A stretch of DNA of 13,566 nt from Lactobacillus sp. UBA5804 (GTDB lineage: Bacteria > Bacillota > Bacilli > Lactobacillales > Lactobacillaceae): positions 1 through 13,566 of the forward strand of contig DIDI01000033.1 in assembly GCA_002418055.1 (NCBI GenBank). The letters are read 5' to 3'. The notes under the pieces are model-generated. The model worked only from the letters and a program-made list of their open reading frames with translations, did not search any database and was not told where the DNA came from. Shown piece after piece: positions 7,804 to 13,566 of this stretch. The stretch's first letter is position 1. Each line of letters begins with the position of its first letter. The translations under genes were made by a program, and so were the position numbers.

Positions 7804-7809
7804 TCCTTT
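7804..7809 (-). promoter_or_regulatory. Ribosome binding site that fixes the TTG start of trmL
   Basis: AAAGGA on the minus strand lies 7 bases before the TTG codon. It partly overlaps the inner side of a possible small hairpin (gtttc 7801-7805 with gaaac 7814-7818), so access could be reduced. The effect is inferred only. Confidence 0.6.
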
Positions 7810-7818
7810 CATTGAAAC

Positions 7819-7837
7819 GGCGCGGACTAGCCGCGCC
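7819..7837 (-). terminator. GC-rich hairpin between the AI-2E gene and trmL (weak terminator or attenuator)
   Basis: A perfect 7-bp stem, GGCGCGG / CCGCGCC, with a 5-base loop begins a few bases after the AI-2E permease stop codon. G-U and A-U pairs can lengthen it by two to three pairs. On the minus strand it is followed by GTTTCAAT rather than a real T-run, so it is probably leaky, or it works as an RNA-stability or processing element. It is the only strong hairpin inside the left gene cluster. Confidence 0.55.
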
Positions 7838-7842
7838 ATCCC

Positions 7843-9024
7843 CTATTTCTGTTCAGTTTTATTCGTTTCAGTGGCTGGTGGCGTGGGTTCTAATTCATCA
7901 TCAAAAACACCACTGACGAGGCGATAATACCGATATGCCCGATAAGTCACAATCTTCACAATGGCATAAATCGGAATTCCGAAGAAGACACCCCATAGTC
8001 CCCAGACAGCACTCGCACCAATTAAGAGTAACATCGTAGTCACTGGGTGCATTGACATTTTATTCCCAACCACAAACGGACTAATCAAACGACTTTCAAC
8101 CGTTTGTTCAATCATAAAGACAATAATGACTTTAATTAATAAGGGCACGGACGTAATCATGCCGACTGCTAAAGCCGGAATGAGGGCGATAAAAGTCCCA
8201 AAATAAGGGATAAGATTCATAAAGCCCGCAATAACAGCTAACGCCACCCCATAAGGAAGGCCAATCAGACTGTAGCCTAAGGCAAACATAATCCCCACAC
8301 AGACGGCAACAATAATCTGACCACGGACATAAGACGAAATCGCCTCGCTCATATCATGTAACATCTCACTGAAGCTAGCCTGCCAATGCTGCGGCACGAA
8401 CTTTGTGAGATAAGGGCGAAATTTACGACCATCTTTTAACATGAAGAACAAGATGAACGGTGCTGTAATGAGCGTCATCCCAATCATGGTAATAATCGAC
8501 ACGGCTGAATTAATGTTCCCTAGTGCTGCCGTAATCATATCTTGACCACTCTTAAAGAGAGAGCCTTGGAGCTTGTCTAACTGATCTTGCAAACTCCCCT
8601 TCACAGCACCAAGGCGTGGATCACTCAAAGTCTTCTGAATCGCATTTGACGTATCACGCCAGATAGCAGGCCAATTCTTAAGCAGACTGTCAACTTGCGT
8701 CTGCACAATTGGAATCAGCGTATTAATGACCCAAACTAGGACCAATAAGACAATTACAAACAACACCAAAATCGTTGCAGTCCGTGGCACCTTGAGCCGC
8801 TTTTGACAAAAGTCAACAATTGGCAGCATGAGATAAAATTGTAGCCCGGCCAAAATAATCGGTGGCAAGATGGCATTCAGAAAGACCCAAAATGGGTTCA
8901 GGAAAAATGAAACCTGATTAAAACACCATAGTGCAATTAGGAATAGCACAACGTTAATTAAGCCGATACTAAAGCGATTGCCTAAAAACCACTTTTCAAA
9001 CACATTGGGCTTAGATGATTTCAT
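7843..9024 (-). CDS. AI-2E family membrane permease (PF01594 type; YdbI/YtvI/TqsA-like)
   Basis: An integral membrane protein of 393 residues. It has two spans at about 20-70, one at 83-103, and a hydrophilic, partly helical loop (about 106-165). A further five or so spans lie between 172 and 365. Family marks are visible: the glycine-rich segment LPYGVALAVIAGFMNLIPYFG (about 256-276, read in two parts) and the later VESRLISPFVVG...MHP stretch (309-327). The charged tail is rich in Pro, Thr and Glu. Members have been described as autoinducer-2 exporters or as Na+/H+ antiporter-like proteins, so the substrate cannot be named. ATG at 9022-9024 follows a strong AGGAGGAG that overlaps the stop of the upstream gene. 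That 11-base gap means the two are surely one transcript. Confidence 0.88.
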   Translation of the reverse strand: MKSSKPNVFEKWFLGNRFSIGLINVVLFLIALWCFNQVSFFLNPFWVFLNAILPPIILAGLQFYLMLPIVDFCQKRLKVPRTATILVLFVIVLLVLVWVINTLIPIVQTQVDSLLKNWPAIWRDTSNAIQKTLSDPRLGAVKGSLQDQLDKLQGSLFKSGQDMITAALGNINSAVSIITMIGMTLITAPFILFFMLKDGRKFRPYLTKFVPQHWQASFSEMLHDMSEAISSYVRGQIIVAVCVGIMFALGYSLIGLPYGVALAVIAGFMNLIPYFGTFIALIPALAVGMITSVPLLIKVIIVFMIEQTVESRLISPFVVGNKMSMHPVTTMLLLIGASAVWGLWGVFFGIPIYAIVKIVTYRAYRYYRLVSGVFDDELEPTPPATETNKTEQK

Positions 9025-9035
9025 GCGCGCTCCTC

Positions 9036-9413
9036 CTAGCGATGTTCAAAGACCAGCTCATCGTCAACTCGAAACTCGGGTTGAACCTGATCAGGATGAC
9101 TGAGATAAATGCTATTTAGCAGCGGTTTTCGTGGGACCGCGGTATTAAAAATCAACGTCGCATGGCCGAGTGCTTTCATATTCGCAGCCACCATAGTTCC
9201 CACATAACTCGCAGTAAAGGTCGTGCCAGCGACAGTTAGCGTGTCGCCAGCTTTAAACACAAACTGTGAGACTGGCGTTTCCCGGTCAAATTGTTGAATG
9301 ATGGACACTGCAGCTAACTCTGCATTGGCATTCGGCCCAAATAAAATTACCATCTCATCTTTGGTAGTGAGAGCTTTAGCCCCAATACTCGTAATGGTTG
9401 ATATCCACTTCAT
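9036..9413 (-). CDS. Orphan PTS glucitol/sorbitol IIA-like protein (GutA/SrlB fold) lacking the phosphorylated histidine
   Basis: The 125 residues align by eye along the whole length with E. coli SrlB. The ITSIGAKAL start matches ITRIGASAI, MVILFGPNANAEL matches MLITFREGAPADL, and MKALGHATLIF matches LRELGHVTLRF. In SrlB the phosphoryl group is carried by His43 in FIHCHGEL. At that place this protein reads IIQQFDRE, so Q40 stands for His43 and F42 for the second His. No other His lies nearby. Phosphotransfer by the known mechanism therefore looks impossible. No IIB or IIC genes are present; the partner in the transcript is an AI-2E permease 11 bases downstream. A regulatory or binding role is guesswork. 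ATG at 9411-9413 has a strong AGGAGGT six bases upstream. The family call is firm; the function is unknown. Confidence 0.8.
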   Translation of the reverse strand: MKWISTITSIGAKALTTKDEMVILFGPNANAELAAVSIIQQFDRETPVSQFVFKAGDTLTVAGTTFTASYVGTMVAANMKALGHATLIFNTAVPRKPLLNSIYLSHPDQVQPEFRVDDELVFEHR

Positions 9414-9470
9414 CGGTTGACCTCCTGCTAATGATAATCCTTAAACAGCTACCTTAGGTCATTTTAGCAT

Positions 9471-9506
9471 AGAAAAACCGCTTAATTGCTTAAGCGGTTA
9501 ACTTTT
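9471..9506 (-). terminator. Rho-independent terminator of the P-type ATPase gene (possibly bidirectional)
   Basis: A perfect 10-bp stem (AACCGCTTAA 9476-9485 / TTAAGCGGTT 9490-9499) with a TTGC loop is followed on the minus strand by five T residues. It lies about 25 bases past the ATPase stop. The opposite side also has a T-run (9503-9508), so it could work in both directions. The 60 bases left of it hold the upstream region of the PTS-like gene, where I see no convincing promoter hexamers. Confidence 0.9.
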
Positions 9507-9523
9507 TTAAAAGTGTTTAATAA

Positions 9524-12277
9524 CTATTTGGTCCGATGATAGAAAAGCCACTTGCGTGCTTCTTCAATTAAGACAATCGGAATTGGTAAGATAAACAGGA
9601 AAAGCCAGTCGCCCCAACCAAGACTGGTCGTGTTAAAGACACCTTGCACGCCTGGGGTAACGGTCAGTGCGAAATAAAGCATGATTTCAAAACCAATCCC
9701 CATCCAAATATGCTTGTTGGAGAAGAGCCCCTTCTTAAAGATGCTCGTACGATTAGTCCGGCAATTCAACACATTCGCAATCTGGGTGAAGACAATTGCA
9801 CCCAGCACCATGGTCGTCGCCCGAATATAAACAGGGCCGCTAGCAGCTAAGTTGTGCATTGGCCAGCCAGCTTGATGGTTGACAAAGAAGTAAGCACCCA
9901 TGGCAATTACCGATGAAATTAGCCCATACCACACAAACGCCTTGATGAGGACACCGCGGGTCATTAAGTGTTCATTCCGCGGGCGTGGTGCTTGCTGCAT
10001 CACATCTGGATCAGCAGCTTCTGCACCTAATCCTAAAGCTGGTAACATATCCGTTCCTAAGTCGACCGTTAAAATCTGCATAATCGTTAATGGTAACGGA
10101 ATCAAACCACCTGAGAACAGGAAAAAGACTGAAGGAATGGCTTCCGGAACGTTAGAAGTCAAAATGTAAGTTAAGAACTTCCGAATATTGGCATAAACTG
10201 CCCGCCCTTCTTCAATCGCAGAAACAATTGAAGCAAAGTTATCATCTGTCAGAATCATATTCGCCGCGTCTTTAGCAACGTCGGTCCCGCTAAGCCCCAT
10301 GGCGATACCAATGTCAGCTTTCTTGAGGGCAGGCGCATCATTAACACCATCGCCAGTAGAAGCAACCACTTCGCCGTTTTCTTGGAGCGTTTTGACAATC
10401 TTGTACTTTTGTTCAGGCGCCACCCGAGCAAAAATAACTTCATGACTCAAGGCTTCACGTAATTCCGCATCAGACAGTTGTTCCAATTCATTACCGGAAA
10501 TAACCCGAGCCTGATCACTGGTGATGCCAATATCAACGGCAACTGACTTAGCGGTTAACTTAGAATCGCCCGTAACCATGATGATACGGATAGCTGCTTC
10601 ATGACAACGTTTAACTGCATTATAAATTTCAGGACGTGGGGGATCAGACATCGTCGTTAAACCGACGAAGACTAAATGATTTTCAGCATCCTCAACTGAC
10701 ATCGTGCGTAACTGATCATCCTTAGGGATAAGCCGAAATGCCATCGCCATTGAACGTAGTCCTTTAGATGCATAATTAGCGTTGACCGTATTAGCCCGCT
10801 CACGTGCTTCCGCAGTTAAGGGACGCACTTCCCCATCAACCAAGACTTGATCACATTGCGCAATCGTATCTGAAAATGACCCCTTGGTTAACACAATCGC
10901 TTGAGTATCATTCCAGCGATTAATCGTCGACATCCGTTTACGGTCAGAGTCAAATGGTAATTCACGCAGGCGTGGATATTTCACAAGGACCCGCTGCAAA
11001 TCAAAGCCAGCTTTTTGACTCATAATAACCAAAGAAGCTTCCGTCGGGGTTCCCATAATTTTGGGCTTACCACCGTCTTTAGCAGGTTCAATGCTCGTGT
11101 CATTATTGAGGGCCGCAATTTGGACTAACCGGTGTAAATCAGGGTTTTCTTCATAAAAGAGCCGCTTGCCGTTTAACTCAACTTGACCGTCCTTCACGTA
11201 ACCATTACCCGTTACCGTAAACTCATGTTGCAAAGTCCAGATGTAGTGAATCGTCATCTGGTTTTGCGTGAGCGTCCCAGTTTTATCAGAACAAATAACG
11301 GTGGTCTCACCCAATGTTTCCACTGAGTTCAATTCTTTAACGAGGGCGTGTTTCTTGGCCATGCGGCGTACCCCTTGCGCTAAGCTCAAGGTAACCGTTG
11401 GTAACAAACCTTCTGGAATAAATGCCACAATCATCCCTAAAGCAAAGATAAAGGCCTGAGCAAAAGGATACTTGACAAAGAACATCGCTGCAATGAAAAA
11501 GATTACCCCAATCGTTAATGCAATTAACGTAATCTGTTTGGTCAAGCGGCTGAGTTCGCTCGTTAAGGGACTTTCAGTCTTTTCCTGCTTTTGCGTCAGG
11601 CTGGCAATGTGACCAAATTCGGTATCCATCCCCGTCGCAAACGCAATGGCACGACCAGTACCAGCACTACAAATGGTTCCGGAATAAATCAAATTACTTT
11701 CGGCATACTTGCCTTCGCCGGGATCATACGTCAGACTCTTAGATTCTGGCACAGACTCACCTGTTAAGGCACTCTGATCAATCTGCATTGAGCTAACCGT
11801 AATCAGCCGCGCATCGGCGGCAACGGCATTCCCTGCCTGGATGATAAATACATCCCCCGGTACTAGCTCTTTACTGTCAATCTGGGTCTTTTTCCCATCA
11901 CGCATCACTTGCACATAGGTTGGTAGCATTTGATCCAACGCATTGGTAGCACGTTTAGCAGCCCGTTCTTGCCAAAAACTAAAGAGGCCATTAATCACAT
12001 TAACGAGCCACATCGCAATCCCAAGCTCTAAGCTGCCAGATAACATCGCAATTAATCCAGCAACCCAAAGCAAAATAGCCATCATACTAACAAAGTTTTT
12101 TAAGAAAGCAGCCCACTGTGATTCAGCTTCCGCTTTCTTGATTTGATTGGGGCCATACTTAGCCAAACGCGCCGTTGCAACAGCTTGCGTCAGACCAGTT
12201 TCACTGGCGTCCAAATTTTTAAAAACTTCAGAAATGTTATTCTGAGCATAACGCTCACGAATTTTGCTTTCATCCAT
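9524..12277 (-). CDS. Cation-transporting P-type ATPase, type II, Na+/K+-ATPase-like (IIC) ion-site motifs
   Basis: An ATP-driven cation pump of 917 residues. It has the N-terminal cation ATPase domain (about 1-70) and the actuator loop with TGES (172-175). M4 carries PEGLL with E289. The phosphorylation motif DKTGT has the aspartate at 331. In the nucleotide site are K465 (TKGS), MVTGD (568-571) and GDGVNDAP (642-649), and six more spans follow. M5 reads TSNVPE (S708, N709, E712) and M6 VDLGTD (D739, D743), as in animal Na+/K+-ATPase; SERCA has Asn where D739 stands. The M8 position of the third sodium site is N835. Start: a GTG at 12362-12364 would add 29 residues but has no ribosome binding site. 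I prefer ATG at 12275-12277, after GAGAGGA (12290-12296, spacing 12). Transported ions are not proven; Ca2+ remains possible. Confidence 0.9.
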   Translation of the reverse strand: MDESKIRERYAQNNISEVFKNLDASETGLTQAVATARLAKYGPNQIKKAEAESQWAAFLKNFVSMMAILLWVAGLIAMLSGSLELGIAMWLVNVINGLFSFWQERAAKRATNALDQMLPTYVQVMRDGKKTQIDSKELVPGDVFIIQAGNAVAADARLITVSSMQIDQSALTGESVPESKSLTYDPGEGKYAESNLIYSGTICSAGTGRAIAFATGMDTEFGHIASLTQKQEKTESPLTSELSRLTKQITLIALTIGVIFFIAAMFFVKYPFAQAFIFALGMIVAFIPEGLLPTVTLSLAQGVRRMAKKHALVKELNSVETLGETTVICSDKTGTLTQNQMTIHYIWTLQHEFTVTGNGYVKDGQVELNGKRLFYEENPDLHRLVQIAALNNDTSIEPAKDGGKPKIMGTPTEASLVIMSQKAGFDLQRVLVKYPRLRELPFDSDRKRMSTINRWNDTQAIVLTKGSFSDTIAQCDQVLVDGEVRPLTAEARERANTVNANYASKGLRSMAMAFRLIPKDDQLRTMSVEDAENHLVFVGLTTMSDPPRPEIYNAVKRCHEAAIRIIMVTGDSKLTAKSVAVDIGITSDQARVISGNELEQLSDAELREALSHEVIFARVAPEQKYKIVKTLQENGEVVASTGDGVNDAPALKKADIGIAMGLSGTDVAKDAANMILTDDNFASIVSAIEEGRAVYANIRKFLTYILTSNVPEAIPSVFFLFSGGLIPLPLTIMQILTVDLGTDMLPALGLGAEAADPDVMQQAPRPRNEHLMTRGVLIKAFVWYGLISSVIAMGAYFFVNHQAGWPMHNLAASGPVYIRATTMVLGAIVFTQIANVLNCRTNRTSIFKKGLFSNKHIWMGIGFEIMLYFALTVTPGVQGVFNTTSLGWGDWLFLFILPIPIVLIEEARKWLFYHRTK

Positions 12278-12305
12278 CTGATGTTTCAATCCTCTCAAAA
12301 ATAAG

Positions 12306-12334
12306 ATGTTATAACGTTTAATTTGCTCTGTCAC
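12306..12334 (-). promoter_or_regulatory. Candidate promoter of the P-type ATPase gene
   Basis: On the minus strand GTGACA (12329-12334, 5 of 6 matches to TTGACA) is followed after 17 bases by TAACAT (12306-12311, 4 of 6). TATAAC lies two bases earlier as an alternative -10. Transcription from here would begin after the upstream GTG codon but before the GAGAGGA site, which supports the shorter ATPase start. Just upstream is the imperfect palindrome ctggtggccag (12340-12350). Confidence 0.45.
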
Positions 12335-12403
12335 CCTCCCTGGTGGCCAGTGCAAACTAATCACTTAACTGTAACACTTTAAAATTTATTTTGTTTAGTT
12401 CCA

Positions 12404-12434
12404 TTCAAAAAAATTTTAACCAACATGTTATACT
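12404..12434 (+). promoter_or_regulatory. Likely promoter of the lactonase gene with extended -10
   Basis: TGTTATACT (12426-12434) is an extended -10 with hexamer TATACT, the same nine bases as the rodZ promoter. The -35 is poor: TTCAAA at 12404-12409 with a 19-base spacer. A TG-extended -10 can compensate for this. Predicted start near 12441 gives a leader of about 45 bases. The leader holds the back-to-back small palindromes AACGTT and ACCGGT (12441-12452), which could be an operator but match no site I can name. Confidence 0.6.
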
Positions 12435-12476
12435 AATTCTAACGTTACCGGTTGATAGTAAGACGATTAAAGCAAT

Positions 12477-12481
12477 GGAGG
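12477..12481 (+). promoter_or_regulatory. Ribosome binding site that fixes the lactonase start
   Basis: GGAGG lies 5 bases before ATG at 12487. An upstream in-frame ATG at 12391 would add 32 residues not typical of the family, and it would lie upstream of the predicted transcription start, so it is rejected. Confidence 0.8.
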
Positions 12482-12486
12482 TTCTC

Positions 12487-13512
12487 ATGCAAGTATTGAT
12501 CGGAGGTTACACAAAACAAACATCTCAGGGTATTTATGCTTTGCCACTAACTGGCTCGGGACATACCGCTCGGCTAGGCGCAGCCAAGTTACTAGTGAGT
12601 GCCAATAACCCTACTTATTTCCAGCAAGATGGCAACTTGTTACTCACGATTAATGGCGAAAATGGCCAAGGTGGAATTTCGCTCTTTAAGGCGCAAGCTG
12701 ATGGCTATATAAAATTAGCTAATGCCTTTCTTCCTGGTGCTGCACCAGCTTATCTAGCGCTTAACCGCAGGGCGCAGCTGGCTTACACTGCCAACTATCA
12801 CACTGGACGCTTAAGCGTCTTTAGCTATGCGCATGAGGAATTGCGCGAAGTCGCACACCTAACAGTCAAAGCGGCCACCTTAGGGCCGAGACCCGAACAA
12901 ATTGACGGGGCACATCCCCACTTCTTTGACCTGACACCGGCTGGACACCTTGTCAGCTGCGACCTGGGCAACGACGCGATCACCTTTTACGACTTAGTTG
13001 GCAATCACTTAAAAGTCTTATCCCGCTATCAAAATACGCCAGGCTTTGGCAGCCGCCATCTCCGTTTTAATCCTGATGGTCACACCTTCACGGTAGTCGG
13101 CGAACTCGCCAGCAAGCTGAATGTGGTCGCATTTGATGAGAAGCATTGGGAATTTCACGATTTGACCACCATCAGCACCATTCCGAAGGGGTATGACGAC
13201 CATAATGGAGCCGCTGCCCTGCGTCAATCAGCTGATGGGCGCTTCATCTATGTTTCTAATCGGGGGCATGATAGTCTAGCGGTCTTCGCGCTGCTTGCCA
13301 ATCGCCACTTGCAACTAATTCAGCAAATCAGCGTTAACGGCAGCTTCCCGCGTGATTTCAACTGGAGTCCAGATGAGTCACTGCTCGTCGTGGCAAACCA
13401 AACGAGTAATAATGCCACGCTATACACGCGATCCGCTAAAACTGGTTGTCTCACCCCGATTCAAACACAGATTCCGGTGCCTGAAGGCACACGGGTGCTA
13501 TTTACCGATTAA
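12487..13512 (+). CDS. Lactonase family protein, 6-phosphogluconolactonase-like seven-bladed beta-propeller (YkgB type)
   Basis: A 341-residue cytoplasmic protein of the PF10282 lactonase family, the propeller-type 6-phosphogluconolactonases such as E. coli Pgl and B. subtilis YkgB. The family reaction is hydrolysis of 6-phosphoglucono-1,5-lactone to 6-phosphogluconate in the oxidative pentose phosphate pathway. Visible marks are the MQVLIGGYTKQTSQGIY opening strand and the HPHFFDLTPAGHLVSCDLG blade, which resembles the conserved His/Asp region. RFIYVSNRGHDSLAVF and FPRDFNWSPDESLLVVANQ are also typical. The repeated blade pattern runs through the whole length and there is no signal peptide. 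The gene stands alone, rightward, between its own promoter and terminator, so it is monocistronic. No zwf or gnd genes are near. Exact substrate specificity is not certain, since some family members act on other lactones. Confidence 0.88.
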   Translation: MQVLIGGYTKQTSQGIYALPLTGSGHTARLGAAKLLVSANNPTYFQQDGNLLLTINGENGQGGISLFKAQADGYIKLANAFLPGAAPAYLALNRRAQLAYTANYHTGRLSVFSYAHEELREVAHLTVKAATLGPRPEQIDGAHPHFFDLTPAGHLVSCDLGNDAITFYDLVGNHLKVLSRYQNTPGFGSRHLRFNPDGHTFTVVGELASKLNVVAFDEKHWEFHDLTTISTIPKGYDDHNGAAALRQSADGRFIYVSNRGHDSLAVFALLANRHLQLIQQISVNGSFPRDFNWSPDESLLVVANQTSNNATLYTRSAKTGCLTPIQTQIPVPEGTRVLFTD

Positions 13513-13525
13513 ACCCAGTTAAACC

Positions 13526-13566
13526 AAACAAATAGCCGATACAAAGGTATCGGCTATTTGTTTAGC
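13526..13566 (+). terminator. Rho-independent terminator after the lactonase gene
   Basis: A perfect 17-bp inverted repeat (13526-13542 with 13547-13563) with an AAAG loop begins 13 bases after the stop codon. The GC core (GCCGATAC/GTATCGGC) is flanked by AAACAAATA and TATTTGTTT, so the T-rich tract forms the outer arm. The symmetry suggests it also stops leftward transcription from beyond the window edge. Confidence 0.92.

Noticed and set aside
9036..9413. Reading the PTS IIA-like gene as part of a sorbitol uptake operon
   Set aside because: No IIB, IIC, sorbitol-6-phosphate dehydrogenase or regulator genes are present, and the phosphorylation histidine is missing.
9414..9475. Promoter for the PTS IIA-like gene (TAAAAT at 9461-9466 or TATCAT at 9431-9436 as -10; imperfect palindrome accttaggt at 9451-9459)
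   Set aside because: Neither -10 candidate has an acceptable -35 at 16-18 bases, and the palindrome is short. A promoter must exist here if the terminator is efficient, but I cannot place it.
12365..12486. Extension of the lactonase gene to the in-frame ATG at 12391
   Set aside because: No ribosome binding site precedes it, it lies upstream of the likely promoter, and the extra residues do not resemble the family.
1..13566. Defence island, prophage, transposon or CRISPR content
   Set aside because: All genes are recognisable housekeeping or transport families in a conserved order. No repeats of CRISPR type, integrase, transposase or target-site duplications were seen.

Overview
The window looks like core chromosome from a low-to-moderate GC Gram-positive bacterium, most probably a member of the Lactobacillaceae. 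The reasons are the gene order (trmL, a DUF1149 gene, ftsK, two M16 peptidase-like genes, an SDR gene, rodZ, pgsA, matching the ymfF-ymfH-ymfI-ymfM-pgsA order of Bacillus), the AGGAGG-type ribosome binding sites, and protein sequences of lactobacillus type. The species cannot be fixed from the sequence alone. There are no insertion sequences, tRNA or rRNA genes, CRISPR arrays or phage genes, and no gene-free stretch reaches 300 bases.

Layout, left to right: 1-9413 is one long leftward (minus-strand) gene cluster. In transcription order it holds an orphan GutA/SrlB-like PTS IIA protein, an AI-2E family membrane permease, the tRNA wobble methyltransferase TrmL, a DUF1149 protein, the DNA translocase FtsK/SpoIIIE, an M16-like protein without zinc motif (YmfF), an M16 protein with zinc motif (YmfH), a short-chain reductase (YmfI), RodZ, and the first 76 codons of PgsA, which runs off the left edge. 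Most joints are tight: TAATG or ATGA overlaps, or gaps of 5-46 bases. The exceptions are a GC-rich hairpin between the AI-2E and trmL genes, and an 80-base gap before rodZ that carries an extended -10 promoter. A strong terminator at 9476-9499 separates this cluster from a large leftward P-type ATPase gene (9524-12277). That ATPase is divergent from a rightward lactonase-family gene (12487-13512), which ends in a near-perfect 17-bp-stem terminator at the right edge.

Functionally, the left cluster joins cell-envelope and chromosome functions: FtsK moves DNA at the septum, RodZ links the cell-shape machinery to the membrane, PgsA makes phosphatidylglycerol phosphate, and the YmfF/YmfH pair resembles a processing-peptidase heterodimer. 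The ATPase is the most informative gene. Its transmembrane ion-site motifs match the Na+/K+-ATPase (type IIC) group rather than SERCA-type Ca2+ pumps, apart from the third-sodium-site position in M8, which is Asn.

I found no convincing undescribed multi-gene system. The items worth a second look are the ion-site pattern of the ATPase, the orphan PTS IIA-like protein that has lost the phosphorylated histidine, the SecB-like look of the DUF1149 protein, the hairpin plus TTG start at trmL, and an in-frame 9-bp repeat in the RodZ tail.
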